64,000 nucleotides of DNA from JBEKOF01 sp049513975 (GTDB taxonomy: Bacteria > Verrucomicrobiota > Verrucomicrobiia > Limisphaerales > Palsa-1400), in NCBI GenBank assembly GCA_049513975.1, contig JBEKVM010000034.1:1-64000 (forward strand). Reading direction: 5' to 3'. Of the stretch, positions 1 to 7,797 are shown in pieces. The translations under genes were made by a program, and so were the position numbers. A model generated the notes under the pieces. It saw only the letters and a list, made by a program, of their open reading frames with translations, had not been told where the DNA came from and made no database searches. Numbering within the stretch: the stretch's first letter is position 1; each line of letters starts with the position of its first letter.

Positions 1-17
1 CTGTGAATGTGATCATA

Positions 18-45
18 ACGGAGGGGGAGCCTGCTCCTTCTCCGT
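18..45. repeat. Imperfect hairpin, 13-bp arms
   Basis: Arms at 18-30 and 33-45 pair at 11 of 13 positions around a 2-base loop. No T-run follows on either strand, so a classical intrinsic terminator is not supported. It lies beyond the 3' end of the leftward DUF559 gene and may be a REP-like remnant. Bases 46-124 show nothing recognisable. Confidence 0.4.
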
Positions 46-124
46 AACGGAGACATCGAAAAAAACGGGAATTCCAGTTGCGATCGAGATTAACTCAAAA
101 CTCGGCTTTTACTGAGGTCTGGGG

Positions 125-598
125 TTAGACCGGCGATTTGACGGGAGGCTCGCTTAACTGGCCTTCGCCAGGCGGAACGAAACGATGATTCCCCGTCAAA
201 CGCATCACCACCACGCAACCAGTCCGCCGATGCAGCGCATGCCAAATCTCCAATAAAACTCCCGTCTGATTGCGCCGCCATTGATGATTCCAAAATCTCA
301 GTTCCTCAATGCCTTCTTGCGCCAGCCATTGCTCGCGGGCCAGGTCCCGTTCCCGTTGCACGGGATGGCCATGCTCAAAGCCATCCAACTCCACCGAGAG
401 GCGCGCGCTGGGGCAATAAAAATCCAGAACATATTTTCCGGCCGGATGTTGACGGCGGAACTTGAATCCAGCGAAGCGCCCGGCCCGCAACGCCCGACAT
501 AATTGCTTCTCCTCCTGAGTCTGGTCGCGGCGGAGGCGCCGGGCGTTGCTGATCGGATTCACGGGCCACAGCTTGGCCCATGTTGGCTCGCAGATCAA
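125..598 (-). CDS. DUF559 domain protein (restriction-endonuclease-like fold)
   Basis: A 157-residue protein. Residues ~18-125 match the DUF559 pattern: an N-terminal RxxRRDQTxxE stretch, then FRRQHPAGKYVLDFYCP, then VELDG, then a late RFWN followed by a basic helix. DUF559 proteins share the core of very-short-patch-repair and PD-(D/E)xK nucleases, and the D of VLDFYC and the E of VELDG are the expected acidic residues. The last ~30 residues (after HRRTG) lie outside the family and may be read-through into repeat DNA. It stands alone and no partner methylase is visible. The biological role of such orphan genes is unknown. Confidence 0.75.
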   Translation of the reverse strand: MICEPTWAKLWPVNPISNARRLRRDQTQEEKQLCRALRAGRFAGFKFRRQHPAGKYVLDFYCPSARLSVELDGFEHGHPVQRERDLAREQWLAQEGIEELRFWNHQWRRNQTGVLLEIWHALHRRTGCVVVMRLTGNHRFVPPGEGQLSEPPVKSPV

Positions 599-612
599 TC
601 CCCTCTCCCTGG

Positions 613-639
613 CCCTCTCCCCGCTGGGCGGGGAGAGGG
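613..639. repeat. REP-like hairpin with perfect 12-bp stem
   Basis: CCCTCTCCCCGC, a 3-base loop, and its exact complement. A related hairpin occurs at 6434-6468, so this looks like a dispersed palindromic repeat. It sits between the start of the DUF559 gene and the end of the beta-barrel gene. Confidence 0.6.
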
Positions 640-753
640 AATCGTCCGTTTCCAGGGTGCCGGCCGAAGGGTTTGCACAACAACGTTGCTTAGGTTAGCG
701 CTTATGGGACTGCCCGCCCTACCTTTCGCCGTCCACCCAAAAACAGGCAAGTT

Positions 754-3700
754 CTAAAACTCCACATGGAGGCTCAGGTCGAGGGCGCGGCGGCGGGGCA
801 GATAGGGATAGAGGTTGAGCGGATTGAGGCGGTAATCCTGGTCGAGCAGATTTAGCACGGCCAGGCGCAGGGTGGCGCGGCGTTGGAAAAAGCGCCAGCC
901 CGCGCCGGCGTCCAGTTCCCACAAGCTGTCGCTGGGCAGCCCCGGCGTGTAACCTCCGCTGTTTTGCGCAAAGAGCCGGCCTTGCGCGCCGGCGAAAAAC
1001 CCGCTTGGGTGGTTGTAAAGGCTCTGAAGGTCAAGTTCCTGCAACAAGCCGTGGACATCCTGGCGGGGGAGGAAAGCGCCGTCGTTGGGGAGCCCGGGAG
1101 GAAGCGCGGGAAAGGAATCGAGGAGGCGGGCGAAGGCGAAGGAATACTTGACAGCAAAGGCCCATTCTCCGCCCACCAACTGGTTGAGCGTCAGGCTCGC
1201 CGCCGTTTCCTGGTAATTGAGCCGTTCACCCAACTGCGCCGCGGCGGCCGGGGGAGAGTAGTTGAAAACGCCGGTCAGGCGGTCGCCCCGTTGCGACAAC
1301 CCGTCCACGCTGGCCAGCAAATAGGTTCCCGTGGTTGGAAATCGTTTGTCCAAAGCCAGTCCCCAAGTCTCAAAGGTGGAGGCGGGCACCTGTCCTTCCA
1401 CCGATTCAGGAATGGCGCTGCGATAGGTCTGGATGAATCCGGCCAGTTCGGTCGGCTCCAGCCGGATGCTGGTGTCGTAGTAGCTGCCGCCCAGCGAGCG
1501 CGCGTAGATGGCCCGCAACTGCTCCGTTTTTGTCACGTCCCAAATCAGCGCCGCCTTGGGCGAAAGGGCGTCGCGGTGGCGCGAGCCGGTGGCGATGGGG
1601 GGAGTATCGGCATCGTTGGGATAGGTGACGGTGTCGTAGGCGAGGCCGCCCACCAGGCGGAGCGGGTCAACCACCTGCCAGTAATCATAGGCAAAGAGGC
1701 TGTAACGATCCAAGCGGGCGGAGGCGCTCTCCTGCGCAAAAGAAAGGGCGGGATTGGCGGTGCCAAAAAAAGTGGGAGGGAAGGCCAGGGGACTGATGGC
1801 CTCGCGCGAGGTGGCGTCCACCGTGCCGAGTTGCGCCCGGCCGCCGGCCACCAGGGTATGGCGGTCCAACTCCAGCAACTGTTCCAATTCGGTCGAGTAG
1901 GCGGTCAATTCCTTTTGGTAAGTCTGGTTGAACAAGGGCACGGCGGCGGCAAAAACCGGCGCGCCGCCCGCGAGCGAGAGCACGGGCAGCGAGGCCGAGG
2001 AGTCCGCCAGCGTGGTCTTGTCTTCCAAACGCGCCCCCATGAAAAGGGTGTGGCTCCAGGGCGACCATTCGCGATGCCAGCCCAGATAGACGTTGGGCTC
2101 CTGGTTCTCGCTAAAACGAAGCGTCTTGCTGGCGCTGGCGGGATCGTAGTAATCGCGGGTGTCGCCGGAGTTGTTGTGGTATTGGATCAATTGCAAAAAG
2201 AGGGTGTCCTGCGCGGTGATCTGCTGGCGGAGCTTGGCGTAGATGGTGTGCTCTTCCACATCGTCGTTTGGGCGGCGGTTGCCGTTGAAGGTGTCATAGA
2301 TTCCATCCAGCGAAAAATCAGTCTTGCCAAAATTGCCATAGACCGAGCCGCTTTGGGTCCAATCGCCCGTGCTCTGGTACCCCGTGTCAATCATGCCGCC
2401 AACGCCGTCCTGCTGCAGCAGGCGGGAATACTCCTGCTGGGAAACGTGTTGGGACAAGGACCCGGCGCCGGGCGGGGCGAGGAGATTGGCCAGGAGCAAT
2501 TCATTAAACCACGGTGTTTCGTAGCGGAGATTGACCTGGCGCGGGTCGCGCAGGGCGTCGTAGCTTTCCGAGAGAAACTGGTGCGCGGAAGCATTGGCGT
2601 AATCGGAATCCACCGCGCGCGCGGCGGTCTGGAGGCTGAAATCCGCCAGGCTGGCGGCCTGATAGACCGTGGCAATATTGGCGTTGCGCACCGCCTGATC
2701 CTGGTCCAGCAGCAGGCGCGAGCGGAACAATCCCCGGTTCTCGTTCAGCGCGAGGGATTTTTCCAGGTCGCGGATGCCGGCGTTGTCCTGATTTTCCCGG
2801 AAGAGGAGAAGCCCCCCATAAAGCCAGGAGGTTGGATCGCCCGGGTCCAATTGTTGGGCCAGGGCGATTTCGTGATGGGCCAATCCGCTGGCGCCGGCTT
2901 CGCCAAACACTTTGGCCAAATAGCTGCGCAATAGAGCGCGTTGCGGCTCGACCGCCGCCGCCACCTCCATGTCCGCCAGCGCGCCGCCCGTGTCGCCCAG
3001 GCGAAAACGGCACAAACCCCGGCCCAGCCAGCCGTTGGCCAGGCTGCCGTCCAGGGCAATGGCGCGATCAAACTCCTCCACGGCGGGCCGGATTTGGTTG
3101 CGGGCGGCGAGGAGAAAGCCGCGCAACGCCACCGCTTGCGCGTTGCGGGGCGCCAGGCGCAAACTTTCCTCCAAGGCCTTTTGCGCCGGCTCCACCCGGC
3201 CGAAACTGAATTCCAATTCCGCCACCCGTTCCCAGGCGAAGGCAAAATCCGGCGCTTGCTCCACCGCGCGCCGCGCCGCCGCCAGCGCCTCCGCCAGCCG
3301 GTATTGCGATTGCAGGCAGTAGGATTCCACGAGCCATTCGGTGGCGCAATAATCCTTCGTGCCGGCCACGGCGGGGTTGGTGGCGCTCTGCAAGGTAACG
3401 GCGGCAATCATCCGTTGCAGGGCCAGGGCCAGCCGCCGGGGCGAAGCGCCGCCGCCGGCGGGAGGCGCATCCGGCGGGATGCCTTCCAGCAGCCGTCGCG
3501 AATCGTTGATGTTGCCGACGCTCAACAACAGCGCCGCGCGATAAAGCCGCTCCGCGTCCGTGGCCGGCGTCCGGTCCGGCGGATACGCCGCCAGGGCGCC
3601 GGTCAGATCGCCGCTGCCATAAGCCCGCAACGAATCCTGCAAATTATTCGCGGCCCCGCCCAAATCCAGGTCGCCGGGCCGCAAAACGCCCGGATAATAA

Positions 3701-4290
3701 AGACACCACTGAATTGCGGCGGTGCTGACAATGGCGGCGGTGCGCGCCGGGGGCCGGCCGGGGGCGGCCACGGCTTCCTCGCCGCTCTTGAGGGTGAGGG
3801 CGCCCGCGGCATTCTGCAAATCCACTTCCCCGTTGAACAAGCTCACCCGGGTGGAGCCGTCTTCCGCCACCTCCAGCAAAAACTCCGTGCCGCGAATGGC
3901 TCCGGAAGCCGAGGGCGTCTGAAACTGCGTTTCCTGCGGCTTGTCGCGATTGAAAAAATAAGTGGCGCCGGATTTGATGTCTATCACCTCGTTGGCCTTG
4001 GCTTTTGCCGGAGGCTTGATTTCCAGCGTGGTCAGTTCATAAACCCGCAACACGCTCAGGTCGGAAAGGCGCAGGGTGGCGCGGCTGTTTTTCCCCGTGC
4101 GCAGATGGTCGCCCAGTTGGAGGGTTTGGTTGGTTTTTCCCGGGGCAAAGGCGGTGGTCCCGGCCGGCGCCACGTCCACCTGGCCCGCGAAGGTCAACAA
4201 GATCGTGTCGCGCTTGGGCGCGTTGGTGTCGGCGGCGGAAAGGGGCGCCGCCCCGGCCAGCGCGAGGAGCCAAATCAGGCAGGTTTTCAC
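754..4290 (-). CDS. FecR-domain / TPR / outer-membrane beta-barrel fusion protein
   Basis: A protein of about 1178 residues in three parts. After a signal peptide (TCLIWLLALAGAAPLSAA), residues ~25-170 resemble a FecR domain (GDHLRTGKNSRATLRLSD, then SGAIRGTEFLLEV and LFNGEVDL). Residues ~200-570 are TPR repeats (RAVEQAPDFAFAWERVAELE; SLRLAPRNAQAVALRG; AIALDGSLANGWLGRG). Residues ~600-1178 are alternating amphipathic strands rich in aromatics that end in ...LSLHVEF, a terminal Phe typical of outer-membrane barrels. No TonB plug is evident. I chose GTG at 4290 because it gives the signal peptide and overlaps the upstream stop as GTGA; an ATG at 4392 would add 34 unrelated residues. Its function is unknown. 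It could be a secretion or assembly porin with a periplasmic FecR/TPR scaffold. Confidence 0.75.
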   Translation of the reverse strand: MKTCLIWLLALAGAAPLSAADTNAPKRDTILLTFAGQVDVAPAGTTAFAPGKTNQTLQLGDHLRTGKNSRATLRLSDLSVLRVYELTTLEIKPPAKAKANEVIDIKSGATYFFNRDKPQETQFQTPSASGAIRGTEFLLEVAEDGSTRVSLFNGEVDLQNAAGALTLKSGEEAVAAPGRPPARTAAIVSTAAIQWCLYYPGVLRPGDLDLGGAANNLQDSLRAYGSGDLTGALAAYPPDRTPATDAERLYRAALLLSVGNINDSRRLLEGIPPDAPPAGGGASPRRLALALQRMIAAVTLQSATNPAVAGTKDYCATEWLVESYCLQSQYRLAEALAAARRAVEQAPDFAFAWERVAELEFSFGRVEPAQKALEESLRLAPRNAQAVALRGFLLAARNQIRPAVEEFDRAIALDGSLANGWLGRGLCRFRLGDTGGALADMEVAAAVEPQRALLRSYLAKVFGEAGASGLAHHEIALAQQLDPGDPTSWLYGGLLLFRENQDNAGIRDLEKSLALNENRGLFRSRLLLDQDQAVRNANIATVYQAASLADFSLQTAARAVDSDYANASAHQFLSESYDALRDPRQVNLRYETPWFNELLLANLLAPPGAGSLSQHVSQQEYSRLLQQDGVGGMIDTGYQSTGDWTQSGSVYGNFGKTDFSLDGIYDTFNGNRRPNDDVEEHTIYAKLRQQITAQDTLFLQLIQYHNNSGDTRDYYDPASASKTLRFSENQEPNVYLGWHREWSPWSHTLFMGARLEDKTTLADSSASLPVLSLAGGAPVFAAAVPLFNQTYQKELTAYSTELEQLLELDRHTLVAGGRAQLGTVDATSREAISPLAFPPTFFGTANPALSFAQESASARLDRYSLFAYDYWQVVDPLRLVGGLAYDTVTYPNDADTPPIATGSRHRDALSPKAALIWDVTKTEQLRAIYARSLGGSYYDTSIRLEPTELAGFIQTYRSAIPESVEGQVPASTFETWGLALDKRFPTTGTYLLASVDGLSQRGDRLTGVFNYSPPAAAAQLGERLNYQETAASLTLNQLVGGEWAFAVKYSFAFARLLDSFPALPPGLPNDGAFLPRQDVHGLLQELDLQSLYNHPSGFFAGAQGRLFAQNSGGYTPGLPSDSLWELDAGAGWRFFQRRATLRLAVLNLLDQDYRLNPLNLYPYLPRRRALDLSLHVEF

Positions 4291-6227
4291 GGGTTGGTCA
4301 GGGAGTAGCGGTAGAATTTCCCGCTGCCGGAGATGGCTTCGGTGATGGTCCCGCCCCCCGCTCCGGAGGAGAGGGTTTTGATCACCGACCAAGGCCCGGC
4401 GGCGGAGGTGGATGATTCAATGTAGATGGTGCGGGCCGCGCTGTTGGGACCATAGGTGATGGTGACGTTGCCCCCGCGGATGGCGGCGCTCATGCCGTCG
4501 CTGAAGACATCCTGGTACACCAGGTCCCGCGTGGCGGCGCCATTCATAGTATTGACAACGCCGTAAATGGCGCTCTGCAACGGTGGCTGCGTGGCGTTCG
4601 TCCCGGCCGGTCCGGGGATGGTGGTCTGGTTGATGGACCAGAGCGCGGCGTCGGGCGGGTCGAGGGTGTTGGTCAAGGCCGCGCCCGGCGTGGTCAGGAT
4701 CGAGCCGGCGGGCGGCCGCGTAATCGCCTTGCTGTAGTTGAAGGCCCAGCTCAAGGTCGCCTTGCCCGAATCCGTGCCGTTGCCGAAGACTTCCGCGTAA
4801 TAGGTAACGTTGGAGACGGCGTTGATATTAGTGCGGCTGGTCAGTTCGTAGCCATTGGTGATGGAGCTGATCAATTTGGTCAACTGATTGATGGAAATGG
4901 CGTTGGCCGGCCCGCTGTAAAGAGTGAAACTGTTGGAAAAACCGCTGCCTTCGGTGGTGACGAGCAGGGGCCCGTTATTGGTGGCCAGGATGCTGAACCA
5001 GGCGGCGGTGGTGGGGGTGGAAGTGGTGCTGAAATAGTGGGTGCCGGACAGCCCGGTGACGGGGGCGCTGCCAAACCCGTCATTGTGCCGGAGTTGGCCT
5101 GCCGGCGGCTGGGCCGTGCCCAGGCTGAGCTGGTCGCCCAGTTTATACGTGGCTTGAACCGGTTGCGCCGAGCCGTCCGGGGCGACGGTGCTGATTTGCA
5201 GAAAGGCCGGCACGCTCTGTACGGTGCTGAACCCGTTGTTGACCTTGACCACGTAATTGCCCGCGTTGGCGGGCTGGACATTCTGAAGCTGCAGGCTCGA
5301 AGTGTTGGCGTTGGGGATGGGCACGCCGTCCACCAACCACTGGTAGGTCACCGGGTAGGGCTGGCCTTGGGCGTTGGTGCCGCCGTTAACCTGGACGTTG
5401 AACGCGACCGATCCCCCGAGCGCCGCCACAAAACAGGGCGGCTGCTGCACGATCACCGGCAGAGGCCCCGCCGCGGAAACCAGCGACCATGTCAAGACGA
5501 TATTTCCCGCCGCCAGCGGGCCGCATCCGTCCACGGCGACATAATAGTTATTGCCGGACAGGGCGTTAAACTGCACGCTGCTGGTAAGATAGGGGCCGCT
5601 GTCGTCATCGGCGGTGACCGCGACGAGGTTGGAGATATAGAGCGCGCCCGCGACGGGGTTGGTATAGACGGCCAGGACTGTGTCAAAGCCGCTGCCCAAG
5701 CTATAAAAGGTGGCGATGCCGCTGCTCTTGGGCTGCCAGAGCATCCAGAGGGGGTGCTGGCCGCCTTTGCCGTCATGGTTTGGTTCGCCCGGCTCCGGGA
5801 CGGCATTGGAGTTGTTGTCCAGGCCGACCATTTGGCTGACGGTGTAGGTGGGGGCGTTATTCAGGACATCGCTCATCTCCAAAGGAGCGTTCTCCACCAC
5901 CACCACGGCGGGAGTGCAGTTGGTGACGCCGAAAGGAGACTGGAGGTTGACACTGTAACTGCCGCCGTTGGAGGGCTGCACGTTGATCAGGGCGAGATTG
6001 GTGCCGGTGGCGCCGGCAATCATCACCCCGTTCAGAAGCCATTGATAACTCAGCGGGCCGGCGCCGCCGCCCAGGACTGACAGGGTGATGTTGTCGCCGG
6101 GCAACGCGGTCATGTTGGTCGGTACGGTGATAAAAAAGGGCGGCTGCGCATAACAGGGGGTGGCGGCCAGCAGAGCGCCGAGGAGAACCAGAACTTGAAT
6201 ACTACGCGGCTGAACGATCGCTTTCAT
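4287..6227 (-). CDS. Secreted Ig-like repeat protein
   Basis: A 646-residue protein with a clear signal peptide (VLVLLGALLAATPCYAQ). At least two immunoglobulin-type modules are visible, each with the core SYQWLLNG or TYQWLVDG, then NLALINVQPSNGGSYSV or LQLQNVQPANAGNYVV. Between and after them are Verrucomicrobia-style extracellular segments (FDTVLAVYTNPVAG, NNYYVAVDG). The C-terminus ...KFYRYSLTNP is the short aromatic tail common in secreted proteins of this phylum. It is first in a leftward two-gene unit, and its stop overlaps the GTG start of the FecR/TPR/barrel gene. An exported adhesive or structural partner of that barrel is plausible but unproven. Confidence 0.75.
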   Translation of the reverse strand: MKAIVQPRSIQVLVLLGALLAATPCYAQPPFFITVPTNMTALPGDNITLSVLGGGAGPLSYQWLLNGVMIAGATGTNLALINVQPSNGGSYSVNLQSPFGVTNCTPAVVVVENAPLEMSDVLNNAPTYTVSQMVGLDNNSNAVPEPGEPNHDGKGGQHPLWMLWQPKSSGIATFYSLGSGFDTVLAVYTNPVAGALYISNLVAVTADDDSGPYLTSSVQFNALSGNNYYVAVDGCGPLAAGNIVLTWSLVSAAGPLPVIVQQPPCFVAALGGSVAFNVQVNGGTNAQGQPYPVTYQWLVDGVPIPNANTSSLQLQNVQPANAGNYVVKVNNGFSTVQSVPAFLQISTVAPDGSAQPVQATYKLGDQLSLGTAQPPAGQLRHNDGFGSAPVTGLSGTHYFSTTSTPTTAAWFSILATNNGPLLVTTEGSGFSNSFTLYSGPANAISINQLTKLISSITNGYELTSRTNINAVSNVTYYAEVFGNGTDSGKATLSWAFNYSKAITRPPAGSILTTPGAALTNTLDPPDAALWSINQTTIPGPAGTNATQPPLQSAIYGVVNTMNGAATRDLVYQDVFSDGMSAAIRGGNVTITYGPNSAARTIYIESSTSAAGPWSVIKTLSSGAGGGTITEAISGSGKFYRYSLTNP

Positions 6228-6806
6228 AAGACATTCTTTGGACGACTGCGTCCGGGAAGGGTTGAAGCCGGCTCGAGGGCGTCACACGTCTGCCCGGTCA
6301 AATCATAACTGGTTTTTTTCAATGTTGTGGAACGCTGACAAGGGTAATCCGCGCCGGGGCGATAAGCAAGCCATTTTGGGGGCCAGTTTCCGGCTCCCAA
6401 TCCCATTCTTAATCCTTTCCATGATCCCTCACCTCACCCTAACCCTCTCCCCTCCCATCGGATGGGAGCGGAGAGGGAACAGCAGACGGACCCGAATTGT
6501 TCCACGGAGGTCCGTCGAGCAGCGGCGGGTTCATGGTCCCAATGCCCGCCAAAATTTTGCGTGAAGGCTAATCTTAATCTTAATCCGAATAAATCCCTGC
6601 TTCGACCATAAGAGCCGGAAGTTTAACCGGTGGCACGAAGGAGATTAAGATTAAGATCAGGATTAAGATTACGAGGAGGGGAGGCTGCCCCAAAAATGAG
6701 CGGTTACAAACAAACCTTTTTTTCCGTCTAAGAAAGAGTAGCCCACGGTGTCGTATGGAGTGAACATGGTGTCCACCCAATATCAGGCGGACGCCGGGCC
6801 GGCCCG
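6228..6806. other. Intergenic region between divergent genes, rich in small repeats
   Basis: No convincing gene. It holds a palindromic repeat at 6434-6468 (CCCTCTCCCCTCCCATC with a near-complementary arm) related to the 613-639 hairpin, and two oppositely oriented hexanucleotide arrays (6569-6586 and 6643-6671). Promoters for the leftward Ig gene and the rightward sigma-factor gene should lie here, but I could not assign clear -35/-10 boxes. Confidence 0.5.
6569..6671. repeat. Inverted pair of TTAATC/GATTAA hexamer arrays
   Basis: Bases 6569-6586 read (TAATCT)n and bases 6643-6671 read (GATTAA)n with one interruption, so the two arrays are inverted and could form a long AT-rich stem around ~56 bases. 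A third array with the same unit lies at 18773-18804. Confidence 0.6.
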
Positions 6807-6839
6807 ATGGTCCGCACCCGATTGTCGGGAATCGCCAGC

Positions 6840-7394
6840 ATGGCTTTAATGCAACCAGACCAGGCCAAAGCGAGGCCCGGATGCGAAACGATTGAGGAGT
6901 TGTTTGCAGCCCTCGAATCGCCCCTGTTGAGCTATGCCTTGCGCCTGGCCGGCGGGATGGGCACGGCGGAGGACCTGGTGCAGGAAGCCTTTATGAAATT
7001 GCAGGCCCAGTTTAACGATGTGCGCGAGCCGCGGCGGTGGCTTTACCGGACGGTCCACAACCTCGCCCTCAACCAGCGCCGCCGGGCCGGCAAAATCGTT
7101 TCGCTGGACGCCGGCAGCGCGGACGGCCGGGCCGAAGCGTGCGATCCGGCCGATCCCAAGCCGCTCCCCGACGAGCAACTGGTTCGCATGGAGGGCATCG
7201 GCCTGGTGCGGCTCACCCTGGAAACCCTGGACGCGCGCAGCCGCGAACTGGTCCGGCTCAAATTCAACGAAAACCTCTCTTACAAGGAAATCAGCGCGCG
7301 CACCGGCCTGACGACCGGGAATGTGGGTTACATCCTGCATTGCGCGCTGAAAAGCATGGCCGACGAACTGGCCAGGAATGGAGTGCTGCCATGA
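6840..7394 (+). CDS. ECF-type RNA polymerase sigma factor
   Basis: About 184 residues from ATG 6840; an ATG at 6807 would add 11 residues and one at 6849 would remove 3. Region 2 is visible in LLSYALRLAGGMGTAEDLVQ and EPRRWLYRTVHNLALNQRRR. Region 4 carries ELVRLKFNENLSYKEISART plus a recognition helix. It should direct RNA polymerase to a small regulon. Its stop (TGA 7392-7394) overlaps an ATG at 7391 whose first codons resemble those of the next real gene, so the original layout was probably sigma factor directly coupled to its anti-sigma/effector gene, later interrupted by repeat DNA. Confidence 0.85.
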   Translation: MALMQPDQAKARPGCETIEELFAALESPLLSYALRLAGGMGTAEDLVQEAFMKLQAQFNDVREPRRWLYRTVHNLALNQRRRAGKIVSLDAGSADGRAEACDPADPKPLPDEQLVRMEGIGLVRLTLETLDARSRELVRLKFNENLSYKEISARTGLTTGNVGYILHCALKSMADELARNGVLP

Positions 7395-7797
7395 AACCGG
7401 AATTGCCCCTGATTAAGGTTAAGGGTTACTCGCTGTTTTCAGTGGAAACGAAACGGCTTGTTCATCAAATTGCTGCCCATAATCGTCCTGCAATCCCGAA
7501 GGGATTGAATCACTCAGCCCAGGGTTGGCCGATTCCTAGAGGCCTACCCTGGGTCACTGCATTCAAGTTATACAACCCTGAAGGGGTTGAATATCAAAGC
7601 CTTGGGGAACAGATTCAACCCTTGCAGGGTTGTGATTCTTCTACGATCTCACCCAGGGTAGCTCGTTCCTCGCAACCCTGGGCTGCAAGATGCAATCCCG
7701 TTGGGATTGCCAAAAGCAAAGCAAACGCCCCAAAGTCATTTGGCATTCCACTGATAATATCGAGGAACCAGATTACGATTAGGAATGGAGGTTTGAC
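7395..7797. repeat. Cluster of palindromic (REP/BIME-like) repeats between sigma factor and effector gene
   Basis: About 400 bases made of successive hairpins: CAATCCCGAAGGGATTG (7491-7507), CCCAGGGT...ACCCTGGG (~7520-7555), CAACCCTGAAGGGGTTG (~7576-7592), CAACCCTTGCAGGGTTG (~7616-7632), and CAATCCCGTTGGGATTG (~7694-7710). A 136-codon frame (7391-7801) runs through it, with ATGA overlaps at both ends, but its product looks like translated repeat rather than a folded protein. The first seven codons at 7391 (MKPELPL) echo those of the gene at 7798 (MNPELPP), as if the repeat landed just inside that gene's 5' end. Confidence 0.7.

Noticed and set aside
883..2934. 683-codon rightward frame opposite the barrel gene
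   Set aside because: Antisense shadow of a GC-rich gene; Arg/Gly/Ala-rich low-complexity product with no signal or motif, while the leftward frame has clear domains.
7395..7797. CRISPR array
   Set aside because: The repeated units are palindromes of varying sequence and spacing, without constant repeats and unique spacers, and there are no cas genes.
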